A DNA stretch of 64,000 bases from assembly GCF_003992725.1 (NCBI RefSeq), contig NZ_RZNF01000012.1, forward strand, positions 744,001 to 808,000, given 5' to 3'. Positions 53,728 to 63,748 of the stretch are shown piece after piece. The DNA comes from Rhodomicrobium lacus (GTDB lineage Bacteria; Pseudomonadota; Alphaproteobacteria; Rhizobiales; Rhodomicrobiaceae). Numbering within the stretch: the first letter of the stretch is position 1; every line of letters starts with the position of its first letter. A program made the translations under genes and the position numbers. The notes under the pieces are model-generated. The model saw only the letters and a list, made by a program, of their open reading frames with translations. It made no database searches and had not been told where the DNA came from.

Positions 53728-55644
53728 TTTCGCCAGATTTGGCTTCAGTCGCGCTCCCGGCGGAAGCAACAGGTTCACACCGTTGGGCGTAACGACGTCG
53801 AACAGGGCGAGGAAGCGCGCTGCATCGTCCCTGCTGCCATTGATATCCACACCTTGGGCGAGCTTGCCGCTCATCGCCGTTTCAAGGATCGCCGCTTTCG
53901 GCCCCTTTAGCGTCACGACGGCTGCGGGCAGTGCGCCTTCGGTGAAAGCCGCAATGCGGTTGCGAACCTCGAAGCCCGCCTTTTCGCCCGTGTCGGTCAC
54001 GTCGAACTGTACCGCCATTTTCGCGTCCTTCGCCCGCTCCGCGTTCAGGCGCACGCCCATCGTTTTCAGGAATTGCGTCGTAGGCAAAGCGGCAACAATG
54101 GCGGGATCGGCGAAGTTCCAGGCTTTCGAACGGTCCAGCGTGCCGTTAAGCTCGCCGGCGCCCGAGAGGCCATAGGCGCGCCAGTAGATGTTCGTTTGAT
54201 TGTACGCCCATTGGCGGAGAGCGTCCGCTTTCAGTTCGCGCGCCTGCATGTCGTTAGGATCTGAACGCGTGGCGTGTGTCAAAACCTCAGACGCCCAGCC
54301 GTAATTCTTTGCGTCGAGCGCCTTGCGCGCTTCGTCCAGCACCGCATCGCGGCCGCCCATCACGCGCACATATTGCTTCGACAGCTCGATGAAGCCGGGC
54401 CGTGCGAGCTGTGTTGCGTCGCCCTCCCACCAGCCGAGATAGCCGTTGTAGATGTTGCGCACCGAATGCGCGACGGTGCCATAATATTCCTGAAGCCACG
54501 GATCGCTCGCGAACGGTTCGGGCAGAATGACCTTCTCTGCGAGTTGATCGCGCTTGTAACCGAGGTTCATCCAGTAGATGGATTGATCGTGGACATATTG
54601 GATCGCGTCGCGATAGTTGCGGATGCGGTCCACGATGAAGTCGTTGCCCTTCCACGCGCGCATGTGCGAGCCGGAATAGGTGTCCGCGTTCTTCGCATAC
54701 TGCAATAGCGCGTCAACGCCCTCCATCCACGCTTGCACGTCGCGGTACGATGTCCCGCGCAATGTGTAGAGGTTCGGAAAGGTTTCACCCTGCACCGTCT
54801 CCGAGCCGTGGACGTGCTTGAAGTCGGGCAGCCAAACGTCGATCTCGTCGTCGCCCGCGTCGCCATAGGCCGGAAAGATTTCGAAGTTCACGCCGGAAAT
54901 CGACGTCTTGAGCGGCTTGTCGCCCGGCACCAGAACGGTCGGCATGAAAAAGGATACCGGCCCCGCGCCAAAGGTTGGCCCAATGCCGAAATGAACAGGG
55001 CCTTCCGGTCCGAGCGGAAGATAACCGGCGCTATAGGCGGTGCGCTGGGTCAGAATGTTGCCGACGACGCCCACATCGTTGACGAGATTTTTCACGAAGT
55101 TTTCGGACGCGATGATCTGCGTCTTGCCCGAGTTCACGGTGTCTTGCGTCACGCCCCAGCCTTTCGAGCCGAAGGCGTGATCGGGGTGCCGGTGCGTGTA
55201 GATGATGGCGGCCACGGGAAGTTTCGCGGCCTCCGGCGCGGCCTTCGCGAACGCCTCGCGGGTATCCTTCGCGCTGTTGTCGTCTGAGCCGGGATCGACG
55301 ACGATCAGCCCGTCATTACCGATCACGATCAGCGTGGAAGCGAGCTGGAAGCCATAGGCGTGATAGATCTTGCCTTTCACGACCTCCTGAATCGTTTTCG
55401 GCATCATCCGCGCATATTCGGTTTGCGCAGGCGGGATGGTCGGCGCAGATTCCGTATAAGCGAGGTTTTCGCCTTGCCATACCGCCGGAGCCAGATGACT
55501 CAAAGTGTCCTTGCCGTTGAAAACCGAAGGGTTTTGACTTCTTATCGGGCTGTTTAGCGGACCCTGTTCGTCGGCTGCCGCGAAGCCAGCCAAAGTGAAC
55601 ATCGAAATCGCGCTTCCAAGAAAGATTTCTCGACAGAACGTCAT
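53713..55644 (-). CDS. Alkyl sulfatase-like metallo-beta-lactamase-fold hydrolase
   Basis: A 643-residue exported enzyme with a signal peptide (about 1-24). The metallo-beta-lactamase motif is THRHPDH (about 150-156), followed by a linker, helical dimerisation region with GYLGWWEGDATQL, and a C-terminal SCP2-like domain: this is the three-part layout of SdsA1-type alkyl sulfatases, which split the sulfate from detergents such as dodecyl sulfate. The ATG at 55644 has GGAGG upstream; an earlier in-frame ATG at 55674 is less likely. Substrate is inferred from the family. Confidence 0.88.
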   Translation of the reverse strand: MTFCREIFLGSAISMFTLAGFAAADEQGPLNSPIRSQNPSVFNGKDTLSHLAPAVWQGENLAYTESAPTIPPAQTEYARMMPKTIQEVVKGKIYHAYGFQLASTLIVIGNDGLIVVDPGSDDNSAKDTREAFAKAAPEAAKLPVAAIIYTHRHPDHAFGSKGWGVTQDTVNSGKTQIIASENFVKNLVNDVGVVGNILTQRTAYSAGYLPLGPEGPVHFGIGPTFGAGPVSFFMPTVLVPGDKPLKTSISGVNFEIFPAYGDAGDDEIDVWLPDFKHVHGSETVQGETFPNLYTLRGTSYRDVQAWMEGVDALLQYAKNADTYSGSHMRAWKGNDFIVDRIRNYRDAIQYVHDQSIYWMNLGYKRDQLAEKVILPEPFASDPWLQEYYGTVAHSVRNIYNGYLGWWEGDATQLARPGFIELSKQYVRVMGGRDAVLDEARKALDAKNYGWASEVLTHATRSDPNDMQARELKADALRQWAYNQTNIYWRAYGLSGAGELNGTLDRSKAWNFADPAIVAALPTTQFLKTMGVRLNAERAKDAKMAVQFDVTDTGEKAGFEVRNRIAAFTEGALPAAVVTLKGPKAAILETAMSGKLAQGVDINGSRDDAARFLALFDVVTPNGVNLLLPPGARLKPNLAKAKSE

Positions 55645-55820
55645 AACCGCCTCCGCATCGTTTGTGTGACGCAAGGCGCTTATCGGCAGGTTCGTTCCGG
55701 GAAAGAGTGCTAATCGGCTCCAATAACGGCTTAAGGCGAACAGATTGTAAACTGTGGCAACACTTGCTGGCTCGCGCCTCTCCAGACGGGTGTTGGGTGA
55801 CGGCCGGAACAGCTTGGGCT

Positions 55821-56861
55821 TTACGAGGCAGGCGGGAAATCCACCTCGGCGCGCAGCGGGCGCGACAGCAGCGCATCGATGGCGTCATCCACGCTCGTCT
55901 CGCCCTTGACGATGCTATGCACGGCCTCGCAGATAGGCATCTCCACCCCGTGCTTCGCCGCCAGCGCGACCACGGCGCCCGCCGAATGCACGCCCTCGGA
56001 GACCGATTTCCGCTGGCCGAGAATTTCGGAAAGCATGCGGCCTTGCCCGAGCGCCAGCCCGAGCGACATGTTGCGCGATTGAACACTCGACGCGGTCAGG
56101 ATGAGATCGCCGAGCCCGGAAAGCCCGGTCAGCGTTTCGAAGCGTCCGCCGAGCGCGCGCCCCAGCCGCACGAGTTCCGCGAAACCGCGCGTGACCATGG
56201 CCGCGTGCGCATTCGCGCCGAACTTCCGACCCTCAACGATACCTGCCGCGATCGCCAGCACGTTCTTCACCGCGCCGCCAACCTGTGCGGCCGTGACGTC
56301 GTCGGTCCAGTAGAGGCGGAAGGTGCGATGCGCGAGGGCGGCGGTGAGTTCCGCGCCGAGCGTCTCGTCCGGGCAGGCCAGTGTCAGCGCCGTGGGCAGA
56401 TTGCGCGCGACCTCACCCGCAAAGCTCGGGCCGGAAAGGACAGCGATTTCGGCGCCGGGCACAACTTCGCGCACCACCTCGCTCATGAACGCGTTCGTGC
56501 CGTTCTCCACGCCCTTGGTGCAGATTACGACGGGCGTGCCGCTTCGAAGGTGTGGCGCGACTTCGCTGGCTACGGCGCGCGAGAACTGCGAAGGCGCGAC
56601 GAAGAGGAGAGCGTCAGCCGCCGCGACGTCCTTCGCCTTGGCCGTCGCGCGTATGCGTGGATCGAGCGCCACGCCCGGCAGATAGACGCGGTTCGTGCGG
56701 TGATCGTTGATTTCGGCAACCGTTTCGAACTCGTAAGCCCAGAGCGTGACCTCGCGCCCCGCGCGGCAGGCGGACTGCGCAAGCGCCGTTCCCCACGCGC
56801 CGCCGCCTATGACGCCGATGTGCTGCAAACGCGCCGCCTCGCCGGAAGTGTTCGTGGCCAT
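55821..56861 (-). CDS. gpsA: NAD(P)-dependent glycerol-3-phosphate dehydrogenase GpsA
   Basis: GpsA reduces dihydroxyacetone phosphate to glycerol-3-phosphate for lipid synthesis. The 346-residue product has the nucleotide-binding motif [13 protein letters not shown], the conserved [33 protein letters not shown], the active-site [13 protein letters not shown] and [23 protein letters not shown] 56861 has GGGCGG upstream; the frame to 56954 is too long. It follows tsaD, as usual in this order. Confidence 0.96.
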   Translation of the reverse strand: MATNTSGEAARLQHIGVIGGGAWGTALAQSACRAGREVTLWAYEFETVAEINDHRTNRVYLPGVALDPRIRATAKAKDVAAADALLFVAPSQFSRAVASEVAPHLRSGTPVVICTKGVENGTNAFMSEVVREVVPGAEIAVLSGPSFAGEVARNLPTALTLACPDETLGAELTAALAHRTFRLYWTDDVTAAQVGGAVKNVLAIAAGIVEGRKFGANAHAAMVTRGFAELVRLGRALGGRFETLTGLSGLGDLILTASSVQSRNMSLGLALGQGRMLSEILGQRKSVSEGVHSAGAVVALAAKHGVEMPICEAVHSIVKGETSVDDAIDALLSRPLRAEVDFPPAS

Positions 56862-56973
56862 GATCGAGCCGCCCTTTCCAAAATGCCGCGAGCCATGCGG
56901 CTGCGAGCTTACGATTGAGGCGGCTGTGGTAGCGGGGCGGCGGAGACCGCGCAACCCGCTGGCCCTTTCAGGG

Positions 56974-58104
56974 TCATTCCGCCGCGGAAAGCTCTTTCAC
57001 CGCCTCGACCGGGGCCGGAACTTCGGAAATTGGCCAGCGCGCGCGTGCCGCGACGTCAAGGCCGTCTACGAGGCCGGCTGCGATCCGGTTAGCCCCCGCC
57101 CAGGCGATCATTGCCGCATTGTCGGTGCAAAGCCCGGGTGGCGGGGCGTGAAACGTGTATTCAGAAGCTTCACACTCTCTGAGAAGCGCAGCTCGCAGCG
57201 CGCGGTTGGACGCGACGCCGCCCGCCACCACAAGCCGCCGCGGCAGGCCGGATGCTTCATAGATGGTCATGGCCGCGCGAAGCCTGTCGCGCACGACGTC
57301 CGCCGCAGCCTTCTGGAACGACGCACAGAGATCGGCCGCAACCTGCCTCGACACAGGCGCGTGCGTGAGCGCAACCTGACGCACGGCGGTCTTGAGGCCG
57401 GAAAACGAGAAGTCGGGGCGGGTGCGCCCTGCCAGAGGTCGCGGCAGATCGAAGCGATACGGATCGCCGCTGGCCGCCGTGCGCTCAACGGCGGGGCCGC
57501 CGGGAAAGCCGAGGCCGAGCATCTTCGCGACCTTGTCGAAAGCCTCGCCGAGAGCGTCGTCGATGGTGCCGCCGAGCTTCTCGTATCGAAAGAGACCGTC
57601 AACCTTCAGAAATTCCGTATGGCCGCCCGACACCAGCAAAAGGAGATACGGCGGCCGAAGCCCTTCCGTGAGGCCGACCGTCAGCGCGTGGCCTTCGAGA
57701 TGGTTCACCGCGGCAAGCGGGAGATCGTGAACGAGCGCGATGGCCTTCGCCGTGACGAGGCCCACGAGGACGCCGCCGATCAGCCCCGGCCCCGCCGTCG
57801 CTGCCACGCCGTCGAGGTCGTCGAAGTCGAGCTGCGCCTCTACGAGCGCGGCCTCCACGATGCTGTCCACGACCTGCACATGAGCGCGCGCGGCAATTTC
57901 CGGCACGACGCCGCCATAGGCTTCGTGATCGTTGAATTGCGAACGTATGATAGACGAGAGAAGTGTGCCGTTACCGAAAGGGTCGCGCCGGACTATTGCA
58001 GCGGCGGTTTCATCGCAACTCGTCTCGATTCCCAGCACTGTCAACTCGCGGTCTTTTGTCGCCCCCGGCTCCTTAGTTGCTCCGGTGCTCGCGCGTTGCT
58101 GCAT
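56974..58104 (-). CDS. tsaD: tRNA threonylcarbamoyladenosine transferase TsaD
   Basis: TsaD transfers the threonylcarbamoyl group to A37 of ANN-reading tRNAs. The 376-residue product has [14 protein letters not shown], the metal-binding HLEGH (135-139), [59 protein letters not shown] and a C-terminal [11 protein letters not shown]. An N-terminal extension of about 20 residues precedes the core. It is divergent from hemC. Confidence 0.96.
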   Translation of the reverse strand: MQQRASTGATKEPGATKDRELTVLGIETSCDETAAAIVRRDPFGNGTLLSSIIRSQFNDHEAYGGVVPEIAARAHVQVVDSIVEAALVEAQLDFDDLDGVAATAGPGLIGGVLVGLVTAKAIALVHDLPLAAVNHLEGHALTVGLTEGLRPPYLLLLVSGGHTEFLKVDGLFRYEKLGGTIDDALGEAFDKVAKMLGLGFPGGPAVERTAASGDPYRFDLPRPLAGRTRPDFSFSGLKTAVRQVALTHAPVSRQVAADLCASFQKAAADVVRDRLRAAMTIYEASGLPRRLVVAGGVASNRALRAALLRECEASEYTFHAPPPGLCTDNAAMIAWAGANRIAAGLVDGLDVAARARWPISEVPAPVEAVKELSAAE

Positions 58105-58226
58105 GATCCGTGTCTAATTCCGTCTTGCTTTAGTGCTGTACCTTGCGGCTGCGATATGCTTAGTGTCCCAATCCTCTGCATCCTCAAAAAACCGGACGCA
58201 CCCCTACAACCTAAGTCAACACAACC

Positions 58227-59168
58227 ATGAAAAATCACTCAGACGCAAGGCAAATTCGCATCGGTACCCGTGGCAGTGCGCTGGCTCTGGCGCAAGCTAC
58301 GGAAGTACAGAACCGCCTGGCCGCGATCTATGGCGACGAGGTACAATTCGAGCGTGTCGTCATCAAGACGACCGGCGACAAAATCCTCGACAAGGCCTTG
58401 TCTTTGGTTGGAGGCAAGGGGCTTTTCACCAAGGAACTTGAAGAGGCGTTGTTTGCGGACCAGATCGACATTGCCGTTCATTCGATGAAGGACGTGCAGG
58501 CTTTTCTGCCGGACGGTCTTGAGATCGCCTGCAATCTTCCGCGTGAGGACGTGCGAGACGCGTTCATCTCGACGAAGGCGAAATCTCTCTCCGACTTGCC
58601 GGAGGGCGCGGTCGTCGGAACGGCTTCCATTCGCCGCGAAGCCTTCATCAAGAACAAGCGTCCGGATCTGAAGACGGTGCTGTTCCGCGGCAACGTTCAA
58701 TCGCGGCTGAGGAAGCTCGAAGAGGGCGTTGCCGACGCGACGCTCCTGGCGTCCGCCGGCTTGAACCGTCTCGGTCTCTCCGACCGCATCACCGACCATA
58801 TCCCCGTTGAAGAAATGCTGCCCGCTCCCGCGCAAGGCGCGATCGGCATCGAAATCCGCTCCGACGATCAGGTGACGCGCGAACTCATCATGGCGCTGCA
58901 CGACGAAGCGACTGGCTATGCCATCAATGCCGAGCGCGCATTCCTCAGCGAACTCGACGGTTCCTGTCGAACGCCGATTGCGGCGCTCGCCCGCTACGAC
59001 GGTCACGGCAAGATATCTTTCAAGGGCGCGATCCTTACGCCCGACGGCGCACGCATCTATGAAACCACCCGCGAAGGCAGCGCGAACGACGCGGCAGCGA
59101 TGGGTAAGGATGCGGCGAAAGAGCTTTTCGCGGTGGGCGGCAAGGACTGTTTCCCCGCCACCGAATGA
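58227..59168 (+). CDS. hemC: Porphobilinogen deaminase HemC
   Basis: HemC assembles four porphobilinogens into hydroxymethylbilane. The 313-residue product has IRIGTRGSALALAQA, TTGDKILDKAL, GKGLFTKELEEAL, DIAVHSMKDV, and the cofactor-binding Cys C247 in DGSCRTPIAA. Full length. It heads the haem cluster, divergent from tsaD; a 230-base spacer without a gene separates it from hemD. Confidence 0.97.
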   Translation: MKNHSDARQIRIGTRGSALALAQATEVQNRLAAIYGDEVQFERVVIKTTGDKILDKALSLVGGKGLFTKELEEALFADQIDIAVHSMKDVQAFLPDGLEIACNLPREDVRDAFISTKAKSLSDLPEGAVVGTASIRREAFIKNKRPDLKTVLFRGNVQSRLRKLEEGVADATLLASAGLNRLGLSDRITDHIPVEEMLPAPAQGAIGIEIRSDDQVTRELIMALHDEATGYAINAERAFLSELDGSCRTPIAALARYDGHGKISFKGAILTPDGARIYETTREGSANDAAAMGKDAAKELFAVGGKDCFPATE

Positions 59169-59399
59169 CATGATCGCGTATCAAGCGGAACGCCGCACGT
59201 CGCGGCGTCCGCAACTGGTGCTTCGATGCAGACGTTTCGCCTGACTGATGCACAGGCAAACCCAGACTCCAGAAGAGCACCGCATTTATCGAATCCCGTG
59301 CAGTATGACGATTGACTTTGATATGAGAGCCCACGCTGCGGGCGAATCGAGTGTCAGTCCGACCGCACCGGCGCAGGACCATCCGACAGCGGAGGCGGC

Positions 59400-60107
59400 A
59401 TGCGTTTGCTGGTAACGAGAGCGGAGCAGGACGCCGGTCCATTCGCCGACGAATTGCGCGAGCGGGGGCATGAGCCCGTGCTTCAGCCGCTCATCGAACT
59501 TCACGCGCTCGATTTCGACGCAGCGGCGCTTGAAGAGACCGACGCGCTTATCGTGACGAGCGGCAACACGCTGCGCGCGCTGGAACAGGCGGGCGCAATC
59601 GGTGGACTTGCCCGCTTCCCCATATACTGTGTCGGAGATGCTACCGCGCGACGCGCCAGACATAGCGGCCTTCAAAAGCCGCTTGCCATCGAGGACACGG
59701 GCGAAAAGCTCGCTGCCGCGATCGTCGATGCGGCTGCGCCGGGCACACGCTTCGTCCACCTGGCGGGAGAACATCTTGCGTTCGATATCGTTGGAGAATT
59801 GACACGCCACGGCATGCCGTCGCGGTCGCTGGCCGTCTACGCCATGGAAGCCGCCGAGGCGTTCAAGCCCGAGGTCGCGGACATGATCGAACGGGGCACG
59901 CTCGACGGCGTGACGCTGCTCTCTCCGCGCACGGCCGAAATATACGTTTCATTATGTCACAGGCATCGATTGGCTGAATGCGCTAAAAAACTGGCGTATT
60001 TTTGCATATCGGAAACTGTGGCGCACCGACTTGAGACGCTCGACGCGCGTCGCGTTTACATATCCGAAAGGCCGAATCGCAAGGCTCTTCTTGACCTTGT
60101 AAGTTAG
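59400..60107 (+). CDS. hemD: Uroporphyrinogen-III synthase HemD
   Basis: HemD closes hydroxymethylbilane to uroporphyrinogen III. The 235-residue product shows the weakly conserved family pattern: RLLVTRAEQDAGPFADELRERGHEPVLQPLIEL, ALIVTSGNTLRALE, PIYCVGDATARRAR, and C-terminal DGVTLLSPRTAEIYV, FCISETVAHRLETLDARRVYISERPNRKALLDLV. Position between hemC and the mitofilin gene confirms it. Confidence 0.93.
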   Translation: MRLLVTRAEQDAGPFADELRERGHEPVLQPLIELHALDFDAAALEETDALIVTSGNTLRALEQAGAIGGLARFPIYCVGDATARRARHSGLQKPLAIEDTGEKLAAAIVDAAAPGTRFVHLAGEHLAFDIVGELTRHGMPSRSLAVYAMEAAEAFKPEVADMIERGTLDGVTLLSPRTAEIYVSLCHRHRLAECAKKLAYFCISETVAHRLETLDARRVYISERPNRKALLDLVS

Positions 60108-60185
60108 GCGCAACCTCTGCCCTTCCGAGAACACGATCTTGTGGAAGAAGGCGCTTGCAAAAAAGATAAATAGGCTGGTCCGACG

Positions 60186-61286
60186 ATGCCCGAAGACAAG
60201 AAACCGAGACCGACTATCATCGATGGCGAAAAGGCTCAGCCAGCGGCGGCAGGCGCGGACACCTCGCCCCGTCCGAAACCGCAAATCATCGACCAGGCAC
60301 CGCAACCGACAAGCGGGGGCGGCCTTTTGAAGACGCTGACAGCGGGCGTCATCGGCGGCCTCGTTGGCGCAGGCGCGGTCTATTTCACGGTCGCCGCCGA
60401 CACGACCGGGGGCACGGACGCGGAAGCGCGCAGGCAGATCGCCGATCTCCAGCAGCGGACGGCGCAGCTTGGCGAGGCCGTACGCGCGCGGCCGCAGGCG
60501 GTGGCCGAAACGGCGGCTCCGGCCGTGCCGCCCGTCGATCTTACGGAGGTCAACAACCGTCTCGATGCGCTTGAGAATACCGGCAAGGATGCGAGCGCCT
60601 CGCTGCAATCGCTGACGCAGCGAATCGAAGCCGTCGAGCAGAAGCCCGGCATCGAGCCGCGCAAGGAAGTGGTCGAAGCGGCCGTCGCGGCGCAGATCGC
60701 CCCAATCGGCGATCGCATCACGGACATCGAACGCGGTCTTGGCGAGCGGCGTGCCGACGCCCGCAATGCCGCCCTTTCGCTTGCTCTTGCAAACTTCAAG
60801 CGCGCGGTCGCCGAAGGGCGCCCCTTCGCCGAAGAACTGACGGCCATCGAAAACCTGTCGCCTGAAAAGCTTCCGGTGTCGGCGCTCGCCGCCTACAAGG
60901 ACAAGGGTGTGCCTTCCATCGCCGCGCTGCGGACGAGTTTCGAGGATGCGGCGCGCGTGGCGATCCAGCGGCACTATCAGAAGCAGTCGCCCGACAGCGT
61001 CGTCGGCCAGGTGGTGGCGCGCGCGCGCTCCGCGGTTCAGGTCAAGCCGTCCGGCGATGGTGGCGACACGGTCGAGGCCATCCTCGGGCGGGTTTCGTCC
61101 GCGCTGAAGGCGGGAAATGCGGCGGGTGCCCTCGCGGCCTCGGATACGCTTCCTTCTACGGCCAAAGAGGAAATCGTCGCGTGGCTTGAGCAAGTAAAAG
61201 CCCGCGTCGCTGCAGACGAGGCCGTGAAGAACACCGATCAGCAGCTTATCGCGACCCTGACGAAACCTCAGGGCGTCCAGAACTGA
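60186..61286 (+). CDS. Mitofilin-family (Mic60-like) inner-membrane protein
   Basis: The 366-residue product has a Pro/Ala-rich cytoplasmic N-terminus, one membrane helix (about 47-70: LKTLTAGVIGGLVGAGAVYFTV), a coiled coil (about 78-200) and a C-terminal helical domain. Alphaproteobacterial mitofilin homologues are encoded in the haem operon between hemD and hemY, as here, and shape membrane invaginations in some species. That role is inference for this protein. Confidence 0.85.
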   Translation: MPEDKKPRPTIIDGEKAQPAAAGADTSPRPKPQIIDQAPQPTSGGGLLKTLTAGVIGGLVGAGAVYFTVAADTTGGTDAEARRQIADLQQRTAQLGEAVRARPQAVAETAAPAVPPVDLTEVNNRLDALENTGKDASASLQSLTQRIEAVEQKPGIEPRKEVVEAAVAAQIAPIGDRITDIERGLGERRADARNAALSLALANFKRAVAEGRPFAEELTAIENLSPEKLPVSALAAYKDKGVPSIAALRTSFEDAARVAIQRHYQKQSPDSVVGQVVARARSAVQVKPSGDGGDTVEAILGRVSSALKAGNAAGALAASDTLPSTAKEEIVAWLEQVKARVAADEAVKNTDQQLIATLTKPQGVQN

Positions 61287-61332
61287 ACAACCGGCAACCA
61301 CGCGCGAACTCGCTAACTTTGGAATTCAAGTC

Positions 61333-62910
61333 ATGACCCGCCTCATCGGCTATTTCCTGCTCATCGTCCTTGTCGCCGTCGGGTTTGCCTGGATTGCGGA
61401 CCGGCCGGGAAGCGTAACCATCCAGTGGCTCGGCTATGACATCCAGACGAGCGTCTTCATCGGCTCGGTAGCGCTGCTGCTGGCCTTCGTCATCGTGTTC
61501 CTTCTGGGGTGGCTGGGCCTCCTCACCTGGACCGGACCGAAGAAGTTCCGCAACAGGGTCCAGCGCCGCCGCCAGCGCATCGGTCAGGAAGCCGTGCGAC
61601 GCGGTATCTTCGCAGCGGGAGCGGGCGACAAGTCCGCCGCGCTCAAGGCGGACGCCATTGCGAGGCGGACCGTGCCGAACGAGCCTCTGGCCCTTCTTCT
61701 TCAGGCGCAGTCGGCACAGCTGAACGAGGACTCGATTGCGTCGCGGCAGGCCTTCGAGCGCATGCTGGAAAAGCCGGAAATGGCCGAGCTTGGCCTTCGC
61801 GGTCTTTACATGGAGGCGAAGAAAGCGAATCAGAACGAGGCCGCCAAGCAGTTTGCGGAACGGGCGCTCGCCGCCAACCCCGCGCTGTCGTGGTCTTCGA
61901 GCGCGCTTTTCGAAATCCAGACCCGCGAAGGCGACTGGCGGGCAGCGCTGAAAACGCTTCAGATCGCAAAGGAACACCGCCATCTCGCCAAGCCCGAAGC
62001 CGACAGGCGCCGTTCGCTGCTTCTGACGCAGCTTGCCATCGAGCTTGAAGATTCGCAGCCAAGCAAGGCGCTGGCATACGCCACGGAAGCTTTTGACTTG
62101 TCGCCCACGCTGATCCCCGCCGCTGTCGTGGCGGGCCGGATCCTTACCACGCAGGGCCAGACATCGCGCGCCACGAAAATTCTCACGCAAGCCTGGCGCT
62201 CGACCCAGCATCCCGAGATCGCGCTCACCTTTGCTCACGCGCGGCGCGGCGATTCGCCCCGTGACCGCCTTGCCCGTGTAAAGTCCCTCGTCGCGGCCGG
62301 GGCGCAGACGCTCGAAGGTGCGGTCGCCGTTGCCGTGGCTGCCATCGACGCACAGGAATGGAAGACGGCGAGGCTGGCACTCGAACCCTATCTCGCCAAC
62401 AATCCGACCGCGCGGGTGTGCCGCCTCATGGCGCGCATCGAGGCCGGTCAGAACCGTGATTCAGGCCGTGCGCGCGAATGGCTTGCAAAAGCGGCGCGCG
62501 GCGCTCCGGATCCGGTCTGGGTGGCTTCGGATGGCACCATATCCGCCGAATGGCAGCCGATATCGCCGACGACCGGCGCGCTTGGCAGCTTTGAATGGAA
62601 GACCCCGCCCGCCAACGCGACACCAACCTCCGAAGACTTCGCAGCAGAGATTTCAGCCCTGGACGTCGTTTCGCTCGAAGGTGAATCGCTGCCGGACTCC
62701 TACGCGAAGGCCAAGGGGTTGTCTGGCCGCTCGAACGAGCCGGTGGACGTCGTCGCCTCTCCTGTGGGCAAGGAGGGGGCCGATCCGTCCAAGACGCCTC
62801 CTACGCCCGCTAATGACACGGCAACGTCCAACGCTTTGATCACAACGCCGGAGACGACGGTGGAGGCCGAGGAGGTGACGACGCCGGTCGACCGCTTCCG
62901 GCGCCGCTGA
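61333..62910 (+). CDS. HemY-like TPR membrane protein
   Basis: The 525-residue product starts with two membrane helices (about 4-20 and 38-62) with the HemY_N pattern (GSVTIQWLGYDIQTSVFIGSVALLLAFVIVFLLGWLG), followed by tetratricopeptide-like helices and an acidic, disordered tail. It is the alphaproteobacterial HemY homologue next to mitofilin; the exact role in haem synthesis is not known. The spacer of 46 bases after the mitofilin gene suggests co-transcription. Confidence 0.88.
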   Translation: MTRLIGYFLLIVLVAVGFAWIADRPGSVTIQWLGYDIQTSVFIGSVALLLAFVIVFLLGWLGLLTWTGPKKFRNRVQRRRQRIGQEAVRRGIFAAGAGDKSAALKADAIARRTVPNEPLALLLQAQSAQLNEDSIASRQAFERMLEKPEMAELGLRGLYMEAKKANQNEAAKQFAERALAANPALSWSSSALFEIQTREGDWRAALKTLQIAKEHRHLAKPEADRRRSLLLTQLAIELEDSQPSKALAYATEAFDLSPTLIPAAVVAGRILTTQGQTSRATKILTQAWRSTQHPEIALTFAHARRGDSPRDRLARVKSLVAAGAQTLEGAVAVAVAAIDAQEWKTARLALEPYLANNPTARVCRLMARIEAGQNRDSGRAREWLAKAARGAPDPVWVASDGTISAEWQPISPTTGALGSFEWKTPPANATPTSEDFAAEISALDVVSLEGESLPDSYAKAKGLSGRSNEPVDVVASPVGKEGADPSKTPPTPANDTATSNALITTPETTVEAEEVTTPVDRFRRR

Positions 62911-63080
62911 GCGCGGGCGACGAGCAGGTCGAACGCAAAGTGCCAACCGTGTGCGGTCGCGGCGCCTTGCGGTAGCCGCGCCTCGTATAGAGTATCGAGA
63001 TTTCCGCCAAATATCTTTCAAAGCGGGCTTGCACCACGAGAAGTCCGTTGCTATGCATGTTTCGCGGGTTGGCCCGCATC

Positions 63081-63156
63081 GCCGCTTTAGCTCAGCCGGT
63101 AGAGCACCTCATTCGTAATGAGGGGGTCGCGTGTTCGAGTCACGCAAGCGGCACCA
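63081..63156 (+). tRNA. tRNA-Thr (CGU anticodon)
   Basis: A complete cloverleaf: acceptor GCCGCTT/AAGCGGC, D-arm GCTC...GAGC, anticodon arm CCTCATT-CGT-AATGAGG, T-arm GCGTG-TTCGAGT-CACGC. The 3' CCA is encoded. The anticodon CGT reads ACG (Thr). Confidence 0.97.
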
Positions 63157-63305
63157 CTTCCCTGCCAATTCCGAATTGTAAAATTCCGTACCCGAACGCA
63201 ATCGGGAGCGAACGGTGTCGCGGCGCGTCGAATCTGGGCGGTCGAAGCCGTGATTATACGGTGGTTACAAGTGCAAAAGCTTGAGAAGTCACCTAAGGGT
63301 CGGGT

Positions 63306-63665
63306 TCATACAAGACGTGTCGCTCTGCTCAGCAGACATTCAACCTCGTGACGAGCCCTGGAGATGATGTCCGAATATGACCAAACCCGCATGTTCGGGG
63401 CATCGTTCTGGGGATTCAATTCGCTCACCCGCTTCCCACCAATTACGATGATGTCGCAGGGCTTCGCCGGTAGCCGTGTCTGCAAATCGTCCGCATAAGT
63501 CCTGAAGCCGCCTCTTGGCAATGCCTTCATCATTCGCCTGGCCGCTCTGGCGACGAACGCATCAGTGGAACGCCGCTTGCTTCCGAGGGGTGAGTTGCGT
63601 TTTCTTGCGGCAGAGTGCGCAATTTCTACTGGAATAGTCAGAAGCTGGCGTTCGCACTTATCCAT
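63306..63665 (-). pseudogene. Fragment resembling the C-terminus of a Shedu (DUF4263) defence protein
   Basis: A frame of about 119 residues from ATG 63665. The second half, RTYADDLQTRLPAKPCDIIVIGGKRVSELNPQNDAPNMRVWSYSDIISRARHEVECLL, resembles the end of DUF4263/Shedu nucleases, where a VIG segment is followed by a strand and TYDDLLxRAR. The catalytic part that should precede it is absent, and soxR lies only 84 bases upstream, so this is most likely a remnant. The family link is pattern-based and uncertain. Confidence 0.4.
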
Positions 63666-63748
63666 GCCTTCAGTCCGTCGGCCTGCGCACCTGCAAAAGT
63701 TCAACCGACGCCAGCGAAATGCGTTGTAAGACCATTGGTGCTCCGAAA